Shown piece after piece: positions 10,294 to 18,063 of a DNA stretch of 39,659 nt (positions are counted from its first letter, which is position 1; each line of letters starts with the position of its first letter). The position numbers and the translations under genes were made by a program. Origin of the DNA: Asaia bogorensis. GTDB taxonomy: Bacteria > Pseudomonadota > Alphaproteobacteria > Reyranellales > Reyranellaceae. Location of the stretch: the NCBI GenBank assembly GCA_945905835.1, contig CAMDQJ010000026.1, positions 1 to 39,659 of the forward strand, written 5' to 3'. A model generated the notes under the pieces. That model was not told the origin of the DNA. It worked only from the letters and a program-made list of their open reading frames with translations, and did not search any database.

Positions 10294-10986
10294 ATGAAAC
10301 CCAAGGTGCTGATCGTCGAGGACGAGAGCGCCCTGGTCGAGCTGCTGCGCTACAACCTCGAGCAGGCGGGTTTTTCCGTGTCCGTTGCCTATGACGGCGA
10401 GGAGGCGCTGGCCTCGGTGCAAGAGGACGTGCCCGACCTGATCCTGCTCGACTGGATGCTGCCGCTGATGTCGGGCATCGAGGTCTGCCGCCAATTGCGG
10501 CGCCAGACCGGCACCGCCAACCTGCCGATCATCATGCTGACGGCACGCGGCGAGGAGGGCGATCGAGTGCGCGGCCTCGATGCCGGCGCCGACGACTATG
10601 TCTCAAAACCGTTCTCGCCGACCGAGCTCGTGGCGCGCATCCGCGCCGTGCTGCGCCGCATCCGTCCCGCATTGGCTGACGAAGCGCTCTCCTACGCCGA
10701 CATCGTCATGGACCTAGTGGCGCACCGCGTGAGCCGCGCCGGCAAGCCGGTCCATCTCGGGCCCACCGAGTTCCGCCTGCTGCGCCATTTCATGGAGCAT
10801 CCCGGCCGCGTCTTCTCGCGCGAGCAGCTTCTGGATTCGGTGTGGGGCAAGGACGTCTATGTCGAAGCCCGCACCGTCGATGTCCATATCCGCCGCCTGC
10901 GCATCGCGCTCAACGGCGAGAGCCAGGCCGACGTCATCCGCACCGTGCGCGCCGCGGGATACGCCTTGGACGCCCAGCCGGGCTGA
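10294..10986 (+). CDS. phoB: Phosphate-regulon response regulator PhoB
   Basis: The product is 230 residues, the normal PhoB length. The receiver domain starts MKPKVLIVEDESALV; the phospho-acceptor is Asp53 in LLDWMLP, with the conserved switch Thr83 (MLTARGEE) and Lys105 (YVSKPFSP). A winged-helix OmpR-type DNA-binding domain occupies about 130-227 (LGPTEFRLLRHFMEHPGRVF, TVDVHIRRLR). I chose the ATG at 10294 because a GGGGG run at 10284-10288 precedes it and the product matches the family start. An in-frame ATG at 10258 would add 12 residues. Its product should bind the Pho boxes at 5632-5660, closing an autoregulatory loop. The stop codon forms the loop of a terminator. Confidence 0.97.
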   Translation: MKPKVLIVEDESALVELLRYNLEQAGFSVSVAYDGEEALASVQEDVPDLILLDWMLPLMSGIEVCRQLRRQTGTANLPIIMLTARGEEGDRVRGLDAGADDYVSKPFSPTELVARIRAVLRRIRPALADEALSYADIVMDLVAHRVSRAGKPVHLGPTEFRLLRHFMEHPGRVFSREQLLDSVWGKDVYVEARTVDVHIRRLRIALNGESQADVIRTVRAAGYALDAQPG

Positions 10987-10997
10987 GCCCGGCTTTT
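10976..10997 (+). terminator. Intrinsic terminator overlapping the phoB stop codon
   Basis: AGCCGGGC (10976-10983) pairs with GCCCGGCT (10987-10994), and the three loop bases are the TGA stop of phoB (10984-10986). TTTT (10994-10997) follows. The stem is perfect and GC-rich but the T-run is short, and a terminating ribosome would cover it. That may be why a second terminator follows downstream. Confidence 0.65.
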
Positions 10998-11128
10998 CCA
11001 CACCCCCCGTCACGATTTTGTAGCCTGCCGGGCCTACGACAAGGTCGCTCGTTCCCGGCCCGGCATCCCACGCCCCGCTCCGGTTCGGGCAGGTTCCCCC
11101 GGCACGGTTGACACCCCGTCGCCGATTT

Positions 11129-12577
11129 TTACTGACCCCTCCTTCGTCCTGAAGGAGGGGTTTCTTTTTCGAAGTGGCGCACCACGACCAGCGCCAAGAT
11201 CAGCGCCGGCAGGCCGAGCAGGGCGGTGTAGGTGAAGAAGAGCGCGTAGCCGCCGAACTTGGGCGCGGCATAGAAAGCGTCGAGAAGCGCCGCGAACGCC
11301 GGCACGTCGCGCGCCCCGCGCTGCAGCTCGTCGACGATCAGGCCGGAGAAGCCGCCGATCAGCTTGCCCGGCAGCGTCATCACCGAACTGAACAGCGCGT
11401 ATTGCGTGGCGGTGTAGGCGGTGTTGGTGAGGCCGGACAGGAAGGCGATGAACACCGAGCCCGCCATGCCGCTCACCAGATTGTCGACGCTGATGGCGAG
11501 GGTGAGAATCAGCGGATCGGGCCGGCCGACGATCGCCAGCCAGGTGAAGGTGAGGTTCGAGGCGGCGATCAGGAATACCGAGGGCGCCAGCAGGCGCGCG
11601 GTGCCGACGCGAAACACCAGCGCACCGCCCAGTAACGCGCCTAGGATCGACATGGCGAAGCCGTAGATCTTGGAGACGTTGGCGATTTCCTGCAGGCTGA
11701 AACCCATGTCGATGTAGAACGGGTTGGCCATCACGCCCATGGCGATGTCGCTCAGCCTAAACAGGCCGATGAAGGCGAGCAGCGCCAGCGCCATCCAGCG
11801 GAAGCGCACGAAGAAATCGACGAACGGGCAGACGATGGCGCCGTAGACAAACACGATGGCGTCGCGCACCCAGCCGGGCATGGCGCCGAGGCCGGCGGCG
11901 AACTCGGCGATCTTGCCTTCGCGCTCGGCGGTGCCCGCGGAGATGCGCTTCTCCGGCTCGGCGATGGCGAGCGTCGTGGCGATGCCGACCAGGGCGAGGG
12001 CGGCCATGACGCAATAGGCGATGGTCCACGATCCGAACTCGGCGAGGTAGAGGGCACCGGCACCGGCGGCGAGAACGGCGATGCGATAGCCAAGCTGGTA
12101 GGTCGCGGCTGTTGCGCCCTGCAGGCTCTCGTCGGTCGCCTCGATGCGGAAGGCATCCATGGCGATGTCCTGTGTCGCCGAGGAGAAGGCTACGACCACC
12201 GCGAATACCGCCAGCCACCACAGGTCGCTGCGCGGATCGCAGAACGCCATGGCGAGAAGCCCGATCCCGATGCCGGTCTGCGCCAGAAGCATCCACGAGC
12301 GGCGGCGGCCCAGCGCGCGCGTGATGAAGGGCAGGGGCACGCGGTCGACGACGGGTGACCATACGAACTTGATCGAGTAGGTGATGCCGATCCAGCTGAT
12401 GAAGCCGATGGCCGTGCGCGTCACGCCAAAGGCGCGCAGCCAGGCCGACAGGGTCGAGAAGACCAGCAGGAACGGCAGGCCGGCGGAAAAGCCCAGGAAC
12501 AGCATCGTCACCACGCGCGGGTGACGGTAGATCGCGAGCGTCTCGCGCCAGTCCCTCGATTTGAGCGTCGTGCTCAA
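11129..12577 (-). CDS. AmpG-like MFS permease
   Basis: The product is 482 residues with about 12-14 hydrophobic helices. The N-terminal LGFSAGLPFLLVFSTLSAWL and IKFVWSPVVDRVPLPF match AmpG, the inner-membrane importer of anhydromuropeptides released in peptidoglycan recycling; it may equally be a related PAT-family transporter. I chose the TTG at 12577 because it overlaps the stop of the upstream kinase (TTGA) and has GGGAG five bases ahead. The open frame runs much further upstream but only as a shadow of the kinase. The last ~10 codons run through the terminator hairpin of the convergent phoB transcript, giving a basic tail (PPSGRRRGQ). Confidence 0.82.
   Translation of the reverse strand: MSTTLKSRDWRETLAIYRHPRVVTMLFLGFSAGLPFLLVFSTLSAWLRAFGVTRTAIGFISWIGITYSIKFVWSPVVDRVPLPFITRALGRRRSWMLLAQTGIGIGLLAMAFCDPRSDLWWLAVFAVVVAFSSATQDIAMDAFRIEATDESLQGATAATYQLGYRIAVLAAGAGALYLAEFGSWTIAYCVMAALALVGIATTLAIAEPEKRISAGTAEREGKIAEFAAGLGAMPGWVRDAIVFVYGAIVCPFVDFFVRFRWMALALLAFIGLFRLSDIAMGVMANPFYIDMGFSLQEIANVSKIYGFAMSILGALLGGALVFRVGTARLLAPSVFLIAASNLTFTWLAIVGRPDPLILTLAISVDNLVSGMAGSVFIAFLSGLTNTAYTATQYALFSSVMTLPGKLIGGFSGLIVDELQRGARDVPAFAALLDAFYAAPKFGGYALFFTYTALLGLPALILALVVVRHFEKETPPSGRRRGQ
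11136..11169 (+). terminator. Strong intrinsic terminator downstream of phoB
   Basis: CCCCTCCTTC (11136-11145) and GAAGGAGGGG (11151-11160) form a perfect 10-bp stem with a 5-nt loop, followed by TTTCTTTTT (11161-11169). It ends the rightward pst-phoB transcript. On the opposite strand there is no T-run, so it should not terminate the AmpG-like gene whose 3' end it occupies. Confidence 0.92.
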
Positions 12578-13551
12578 ATCAGCTCCCGCAGCGGCTTCTC
12601 GGGGCGGGCGCCGACATGGGAGATGATCTCGACCGCGGCGATCCCGCCCAGCCGCGCACATTCCGCCAGCGGCTTGCCGCGCGTGTAGCCGAAGAGGAAC
12701 CCTGCGGCGTAGAGATCGCCGGCGCCGGTCGTGTCGACGACCTTGGCGACAGGGGCGGCGGGCACGGCATGCGTCTCTGCGCCATGCACGATCACCGAGC
12801 CTTTTTCGCTGCGGGTCAGCGCCATGATCTTGCCTTCGGTGCGTGCGCCGGCCAGCGCCTTGTCGAAGGAATCGACCTGGTAGAGCGATTTGATCTCCGA
12901 TTCGTTGGCAAAAAGAATGTCGACCTTGTCGCGGATCAGGGCGCGGAACTCGTCGCGGTAGCGGTCGACGCAAAACGAATCGGAGAGCGTGATCGAGACC
13001 TTGCGGCCGGCAGCATGCGCCGCGTCGAAAGCCTTCAGCACCGCCTTCTTGGCCTCCGGTGGATCCCACAGATAGCCCTCGACGTAGGTAACCTGCGCCG
13101 AGGCGACTCGTGCGACGTCGATGTCGCCCGGCCCCAGCCGCACGCAGGCGCCGAGATAGGTGTTCATGGTGCGTTGCGCATCGGGCGTGACGACGATCAG
13201 GCAGCGCGCGGTGGCCGGCCCGTCGGTCGATTGCACCGTCTCGAAGGAGACACCGGTGGCGCGCAGGTCGTGGCCGAACACGCCGCCCAGCTGATCGTTC
13301 CTCACCTTGCCGATATAGGCGCCCTTGCCGCCGAACGAGGCGACGCCGGCCATGGTGTTGCCGCAGGAGCCGCCCGAGACCTCGACGCCCGGCCCCATGG
13401 CGGCATAGAGCGCCTCGGCCGTCGGTTCGTCGACCAGCGTCATGGCGCCCTTGACCAGCGCGTGCTTCTGCAAAAACGCCTCGTCGGCGCGGGTGATGAC
13501 GTCGACGATGGCGTTGCCTATTCCCAGCACGTCGAAGGCGGCGGATGTCAT
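12574..13551 (-). CDS. PfkB-family kinase, probable adenosine kinase
   Basis: The product is 325 residues of the ribokinase/PfkB fold. The N-terminus FDVLGIGNAIVDVI and the substrate-binding GGSCGNTMAGVASFGGKGAYIGKV are typical of the alphaproteobacterial adenosine kinase group. The C-terminal signature DTTGAGDLYAAGFLFGY (from residue 273) supplies the catalytic base Asp279 and the anion hole. It would phosphorylate adenosine, or another nucleoside or sugar, using ATP in the cytosol. The AmpG-like gene follows with a 4-bp TTGA overlap and the DsrE-like gene precedes by 12 bp, so it sits in a four-gene minus-strand cluster. Adenosine as substrate is a family-level inference. Confidence 0.86.
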   Translation of the reverse strand: MTSAAFDVLGIGNAIVDVITRADEAFLQKHALVKGAMTLVDEPTAEALYAAMGPGVEVSGGSCGNTMAGVASFGGKGAYIGKVRNDQLGGVFGHDLRATGVSFETVQSTDGPATARCLIVVTPDAQRTMNTYLGACVRLGPGDIDVARVASAQVTYVEGYLWDPPEAKKAVLKAFDAAHAAGRKVSITLSDSFCVDRYRDEFRALIRDKVDILFANESEIKSLYQVDSFDKALAGARTEGKIMALTRSEKGSVIVHGAETHAVPAAPVAKVVDTTGAGDLYAAGFLFGYTRGKPLAECARLGGIAAVEIISHVGARPEKPLRELI

Positions 13552-13563
13552 GAACTCTCCAGG

Positions 13564-13956
13564 CTAAAGCGACAGAAGATGCATACCCGGCTTCGTCTCC
13601 TCGAGGAGGGTGACGATGCCGGCCACGGTGAAGGGCACGTCGGCGCGCAACTGGCCGCGGTCGATGCCGAGCGCGCGCAGGCCCATTTCGCACACGATGA
13701 AACGGCAGCCAAGCTCGACGCAGGCTTGCAGCAGGGTCTCGAAGTCGCCGACGCCGCGCTCACGATAGATCGCGTCGCGGCCCCAATCGTCGAGCGTCGC
13801 CGGCGGTCCCATCAGGGCGCGCAACCCGTTCATGGTGAAGAACAGCACTGCCGGTTTGTTGACCGCCAACGCCGCACTGGCCAGTGCCAGCGCATAGTGC
13901 GCGCGCTCATAGTCGCCCGAGCGCACGATCACGGAGACGCCACCCTCGGTCTTCAT
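13564..13956 (-). CDS. DsrE-family protein
   Basis: The product is 130 residues. The Rossmann-like pattern VSVIVRSGDYERAHYALALASAA, then AVLFFTMNGLRALM, an ACVELGCRFIVCEMGLRALG segment and FTVAGIVTLLEE, fits the DsrE/DsrF-like family (sulfur-relay or peroxiredoxin-like proteins). Three cysteines cluster in the third segment and could carry sulfur, but I cannot say which is active. I chose the ATG at 13956 because it overlaps the moeB-like stop (ATGA); a GTG at 13968 would add four residues. Translational coupling with an E1-type enzyme suggests a sulfur-transfer pair, which is inference. Confidence 0.75.
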   Translation of the reverse strand: MKTEGGVSVIVRSGDYERAHYALALASAALAVNKPAVLFFTMNGLRALMGPPATLDDWGRDAIYRERGVGDFETLLQACVELGCRFIVCEMGLRALGIDRGQLRADVPFTVAGIVTLLEETKPGMHLLSL

Positions 13957-14726
13957 GTCTTGCTGCACGTTGGACAGTCGGGACGCTTGGCGATCTTCAT
14001 CTCATCGAACGATGCCGCCAGCGCGTCGTACATGATCATGCGGCCGGACAGCGACTGGCCGATGCCCAGGATTTCTTTCACGACCTCGGTTGCCTGCAGG
14101 GCACCGAGCGTTCCCGCGAGCGCGCCCAGGACGCCCGCTTGCGCGCAGCTCGGTACGGCATCTTCCGACGGTGCGACGGGAAACAGGCAACGCAGGCAGG
14201 GATGGCCCGTGCCCATGAACGCTTTGTAAGTAGAAATTTGGCCGTCGAAGCGCAGGATGGCGGCAGACACCAGCGGCTTCTTGAGGTGAAAGCAGGTGTC
14301 GTTGACGAGGTAGCGGGTGGCGAAATTGTCGCTGCCGTCGGCCACGATGTCGTAGCCCTCGATCAGGCGCGCGACGCTCGCGGCATCGAGCCGCTCCTTG
14401 TGCGCGACCACCCGCACTTCGGGATTGATCTCGCGCAGGGCGCGGTGGGCGCTCTCGACCTTGGCGGTGCCGATGTCGGCGGTGCGATGGATGATCTGGC
14501 GCTGCAGGTTGGAGAGATCGACCGTGTCGTCGTCGACTACGCCCAATGTCCCCACGCCGGCTGCGGCCAAATACTGCAGCAGCGGCGCGCCCAGCCCGCC
14601 GGCGCCGACCACCAGCACGCGCGCGGCGATGAGCCGCGACTGGCCCATCCCGCCGATCTCCGCCAGCACGATGTGGCGCGCATAGCGCCTGATCTGCGGC
14701 TCGGTCAGGTCGGGGAGCGTCGTCAT
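13953..14726 (-). CDS. moeB: MoeB/ThiF-family adenylyltransferase (E1-like)
   Basis: The product is 257 residues. The enzyme family adenylates the C-terminal glycine of ubiquitin-like sulfur carriers (MoaD, ThiS) so that they can receive sulfur. Visible are the nucleotide-binding VLVVGAGGLGAP (residues 38-49), the DDDTVDLSNLQRQ segment (65-77) with the R/Q residues that contact ATP, and DNFATRYLVND (133-143). Two CxxC pairs, CLRC (177-180) and CPTC (251-254), form the structural zinc site. I chose the ATG at 14726; an upstream in-frame start at 14786 would add 20 atypical residues. It is first in the minus-strand cluster with the DsrE-like protein. MoeB versus ThiF cannot be settled from sequence alone. 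Confidence 0.87.
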   Translation of the reverse strand: MTTLPDLTEPQIRRYARHIVLAEIGGMGQSRLIAARVLVVGAGGLGAPLLQYLAAAGVGTLGVVDDDTVDLSNLQRQIIHRTADIGTAKVESAHRALREINPEVRVVAHKERLDAASVARLIEGYDIVADGSDNFATRYLVNDTCFHLKKPLVSAAILRFDGQISTYKAFMGTGHPCLRCLFPVAPSEDAVPSCAQAGVLGALAGTLGALQATEVVKEILGIGQSLSGRMIMYDALAASFDEMKIAKRPDCPTCSKT

Positions 14727-14810
14727 GGTCCGCTTATAGCATGGGACCCGGCATGAATTGGCTGTTACACCCGCCGCGATGACCACCCCGTCCCGGCGAC
14801 GAGGCCCACC

Positions 14811-15993
14811 CTGACACCGGTCCTGCTGGTATTGCTGGCGCTGCTGTCGTCCTTCACGCCGCTATCGATCGACATGTATCTGCCGGCGCTGCCGGCTATC
14901 GCCGTCGATCTGCGCGGCACGGTGGGTGACATCCAGTTGACGCTGTCGGCCTTCATGATCGCCTTCGGCGCCGGCCAGATTTTCTACGGCCCGATGGGCG
15001 ACCGCTTCGGCCGCCGCCCGGTCATCCTGGGCGGTATCGCGGTCTATATCGTGGCCAGCGCCGGCTTGCGCCTTCGCCGCCGCGGCCGGCCATCTGGTGA
15101 CGCTGCGCGTCCTGCAGGGGTTGGCGGCCTGCGGCGGCGTGGCGCTGGCGCGCACCATGGTCCGCGATCTGGCAGAGAAGGACCAGGCGGCGCGGGCCAT
15201 GTCGCTGATGATGGCCTGCACCTCGATCGCACCCATGCTGGCGCCGCTGATCGGCGGCCAGATCCTGTGGTTCCTGGGCTGGCGGGCGATCTTCTGGGTG
15301 CTGGCCGGCATCGGCGTCATCGCGCTCACCGCCGCCTATATCCGTCTGCCCGAGACGCTGCGGCCGGAATACCGCCAGCCGCTGGTGCTGGCGTCGATCC
15401 TGAAACGCTTCGGCGAGCTGTTCCGCCACCGCGCCTTCATGGGCTACGCCTTCACCAGCTCGTTCCAGTTCTCCGCCCTGATGTCGTTCCTCTCGGGCTC
15501 GCCCTTCGTCTTCATTGAGCGCTACGGCATCGCGCCGCGCGACTACGGCCTGATCTTCGGCGGCATGATCGTGTTCATGACCATTGGCAGCCTGTTGAAC
15601 GCCAAATTCGCGCCGGTGTTCGGCGCCAACAAGATCCTGCGCTACGCCGTGATCGTGCCGGCGGTCGCCGGCCCGGTGGCGCTGGTGATGGGCCAGATCG
15701 AGTCGCGCTATGGCTCGATCGGCATGTGACCGTTCCTGCTCTGCTTCGCGCCGCAGATCGCCACGATCAGCCTGATCGGACCGAACTCGATGGCGATGGC
15801 GCTGCAGCGCTACCCGCACATGGCGGGCACGGCGTCGTCGCTGATGGGCGTCATGCAGTTCGGCATCGGCGCGATCTTCGGCGCCATCGTCGGCCAATCC
15901 CTCGACGGCTCGATCGCGCCCATGACCATCGCCATGGGCATCTCGGGTGTGCTTTGCCTGTTGTCGAACCGGCTGCTGGTGGGGAGGGGTTAG
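14811..15993 (+). pseudogene. Broken Bcr/CflA-type multidrug exporter (MFS)
   Basis: Translated across its breaks, this encodes a 12-helix drug:H+ antiporter of the Bcr/CflA family: FTPLSIDMYLPALPAIAVDL, GPMGDRFGRRPVILGG, LRVLQGLAACGGVALARTMVRD and, near the end, ISLIGPNSMAMAL. Two lesions are certain as the sequence stands. Near 15066 the frame shifts by +1: an extra T in GGCTTGC restores ..AGCAFAAAAGHLVTLRV.. when removed. At 15727 an in-frame TGA stands where the family has an aromatic residue, after which homology continues to 15993. The start is also unclear: the only nearby ATG (14779) is in another frame and meets a stop at 14812, so a third lesion is possible. TGA is a normal stop elsewhere here, so recoding is unlikely. 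Confidence 0.85.
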
Positions 15994-17030
15994 CGGCGGA
16001 GATCGATCGTCAGCAGATCGCCGTTCTCGTTGCCGGCCGCCAGCGAAGTGCCATCCGGCGACCACGCGAGACAAGTGATCGCCGATTTGTCGGCCATCTT
16101 CACCACCACGGCGCGCTTGGTCTTGATGTCGCCGAGCTGGATCTCGCCGGTGTCGAAGCCGCCGGCCACGTACTCGGCTGTCGGATGGGCGGCCACGACC
16201 GTCATCAGGCCGGCACCCTCCTCGCCGAACTGCTGCGGCGGCTTGCCTTCCGGTCCGCTGCCGGCGAACGACCAGGCGGTGAACACCGGCTGCGCCGAGG
16301 TATAGAGCCAGCGCGCGCTGGCCGACCACGAGAGCGACTTCACCTTGGCGGGATAGCCCTGCATGCGCATGTCGGTGGCCTGCGCCAGGCGCCAGACATG
16401 GATGTCGTTTTCCTGGGTGCCGGTGGCAATGAACTTGCCGTCGGTGCTCCAGCGCAGCGCGACATGGCTGCCCTGCCAGGCGAAGCGCCGCGGCGGCGCG
16501 GGGGCTTGATCGGGCTTGGCCTGGCCGAGGCTCCATACCGAGACGCCGCCGTAATGCGCGCCGGCGACGCGGCTGCCGTCCTTGCTGAAATCGAGGTCGG
16601 CCACCGTGCTCGGGTTCGGGCCGAATTCGCGGGCTCCGCCATCCTTGGCGATGACGAGGATGTTCCGGCCGACGCCGGCCGCGATCGCACCGGTGGCGCG
16701 ATGCGCCGCGAGATGGTCGATCCACTTGCCTTTCTGATTGGCCAGTTCCGTCGCGCTGCCGTCGGCGGCGATGCGCAGCAGGCGGCCGTCGTCGCCGCTG
16801 CTGATGAAGCCGTCACCGGCCGGATCGGCGATCAGCGACAGCACCGCGCCGTTGTGAACGGGCGGGAGGTCTTCGCCGGAGAGCAGGCGCACCCGTCCGT
16901 CGCCCAAACCGAAGCCGATGCGTACGCCGTCACGGCTGAAGGCGCAGGCCGCGACCGGCGCGTCGGTCGCGATCAGCTGCGTCGGCGGCAGGTCGGTGAG
17001 CCAGGCCCGTTGTCCGAGATCGAGTTTCAC
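15990..17030 (-). CDS. WD40-repeat protein
   Basis: The product is 346 residues with no signal peptide, predicted to be a cytoplasmic beta-propeller. Repeated strands ending in WD-like dipeptides can be seen, for example LRWSTDGKFIATG..IHVW, LSWSASARWLYTS..TAW and LAWSPDGTSLAAG..LLTIDL, giving about six or seven blades. WD40 propellers are interaction platforms and no catalytic site is visible. It starts 16 bp after the CobW-type GTPase, so the two are almost certainly co-transcribed. That suggests a role connected with metal allocation, but the function is unknown. Its stop overlaps the stop of the convergent exporter pseudogene in a TTAG. Confidence 0.82.
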   Translation of the reverse strand: MKLDLGQRAWLTDLPPTQLIATDAPVAACAFSRDGVRIGFGLGDGRVRLLSGEDLPPVHNGAVLSLIADPAGDGFISSGDDGRLLRIAADGSATELANQKGKWIDHLAAHRATGAIAAGVGRNILVIAKDGGAREFGPNPSTVADLDFSKDGSRVAGAHYGGVSVWSLGQAKPDQAPAPPRRFAWQGSHVALRWSTDGKFIATGTQENDIHVWRLAQATDMRMQGYPAKVKSLSWSASARWLYTSAQPVFTAWSFAGSGPEGKPPQQFGEEGAGLMTVVAAHPTAEYVAGGFDTGEIQLGDIKTKRAVVVKMADKSAITCLAWSPDGTSLAAGNENGDLLTIDLRR

Positions 17031-17046
17031 GCGATTACTTCAGCCA

Positions 17047-18012
17047 CTACTTCAAACAATCTTCGAAGCCGCGCTTGAGGTTCTCGAGGTCGAGATTGCG
17101 GCCGATGAAGACGAGCTTACTCGAGCGCTTCTCGCCGGCCTTCCACGGATTGCCCCAGTCGCTGTCCATCATCATGTGGACGCCCTGATAGACGTAGCGC
17201 TTGGGCGCGCCGTCGATGGCTAAAATGCCCTTGCTGCGGAAGATGTCGCCGCCGCGCAGCTGCAGGAGTGCGCCCATCCACTTCTGGAATTTTTCGGGGT
17301 CAACCGGCCGGTCGGCGGTGATGCTGAGGCTCTTCACCTCTTCCTCGTGATTATGATCGTGGCCGTGCGTCAGGAAGTCCGGTTCGAACTCGAGAATGCG
17401 CGAAAGATCGAACGCGCCCTTATCGAGGATGGCGGCAAGGTCGATCTGGCTCTTCTGGGTCTTGTGGATGCGGGCGTAGGGATTGATCGACTTGATCTTG
17501 TCCTCGACCTTCTTGAGGTCGGCGGCGTCTACAAGGTCGGTCTTGTTGAGCAGGATCACGTCGGCGAAAGCCACCTGCTCTTCGGCCTCGTCGCCCTGTC
17601 CGAGTTGGGCCAAAAAGTGCTTGGCGTCGACTACGGTGACGATGGCGTCGAGCTTGGTCTTGGCCTTAACATCGTCGTCGGTGAAGAAGGTCTGCGCCAC
17701 GGGGCCGGGATCGGCCAGCCCGGTGGTCTCGACCAGGATGCCGTCGAACTTGTCCTTGCGCTTCATCAGGCCATCGATGATGCGGATGAGGTCGCCGCGC
17801 ACGGTGCAGCAGATGCAGCCGTTGTTCATCTCGAAGACTTCCTCGTCGGCATTGACCACGAGGTCGTTGTCGACGCCGAGCTCGCCGAACTCGTTGACGA
17901 TGACGGCGTATTTCTTGCCGTGCTGCTCGCTCAGAATCCGGTTGAGCAGTGTGGTCTTGCCGGCGCCGAGATAACCGGTCAGCACGGTCACGGGGACTTG
18001 GGTCTGGACCAT
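17047..18012 (-). CDS. CobW/COG0523-family metal-chaperone GTPase
   Basis: The product is 321 residues of the G3E P-loop GTPase class. The Walker A motif GYLGAGKT is at 13-20, the metal-binding CxCC motif is NGCICC (64-69), the Walker B/G3 region is VETTGLADP (94-102), and the guanine-specificity motif NKTD is at 156-159. A His-rich loop, HGHDHNHEEE (216-225), and a CobW C-terminal domain follow. Relatives (ZigA, YeiR, ZNG1) deliver zinc or other metals to client proteins; the metal here is unknown. An AAAGGA ribosome-binding sequence precedes the ATG. I found no convincing Zur-type palindrome in the 51-bp gap upstream. Confidence 0.9.
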   Translation of the reverse strand: MVQTQVPVTVLTGYLGAGKTTLLNRILSEQHGKKYAVIVNEFGELGVDNDLVVNADEEVFEMNNGCICCTVRGDLIRIIDGLMKRKDKFDGILVETTGLADPGPVAQTFFTDDDVKAKTKLDAIVTVVDAKHFLAQLGQGDEAEEQVAFADVILLNKTDLVDAADLKKVEDKIKSINPYARIHKTQKSQIDLAAILDKGAFDLSRILEFEPDFLTHGHDHNHEEEVKSLSITADRPVDPEKFQKWMGALLQLRGGDIFRSKGILAIDGAPKRYVYQGVHMMMDSDWGNPWKAGEKRSSKLVFIGRNLDLENLKRGFEDCLK

Positions 18013-18063
18013 GAAAAATCCTTTGAAATCGGCCCTTGAGATAGGGCTGCCGACCCCAAGAGT

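Noticed and set aside
12616..14229. A 537-codon plus-strand open frame opposite the kinase, DsrE and MoeB-like genes
   Set aside because: Composition is that of an antisense shadow and the minus strand carries three clear protein families.
15727..15729. TGA in the exporter as selenocysteine or a recoded tryptophan
   Set aside because: TGA is used as a normal stop by many genes here, no SECIS-like hairpin was apparent, and the gene carries a separate frameshift.
15022..16725. A 567-codon minus-strand open frame spanning the exporter pseudogene and the WD40 gene
   Set aside because: It mixes antisense of the exporter with an alternative frame of the WD40 gene and shows no domain.
18013..18063. 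Zur-type operator upstream of the CobW-like GTPase
   Set aside because: The 51-bp gap has no GTTATAATATAAC-like palindrome; the gene may be transcribed from further upstream with the UbiH-like gene.
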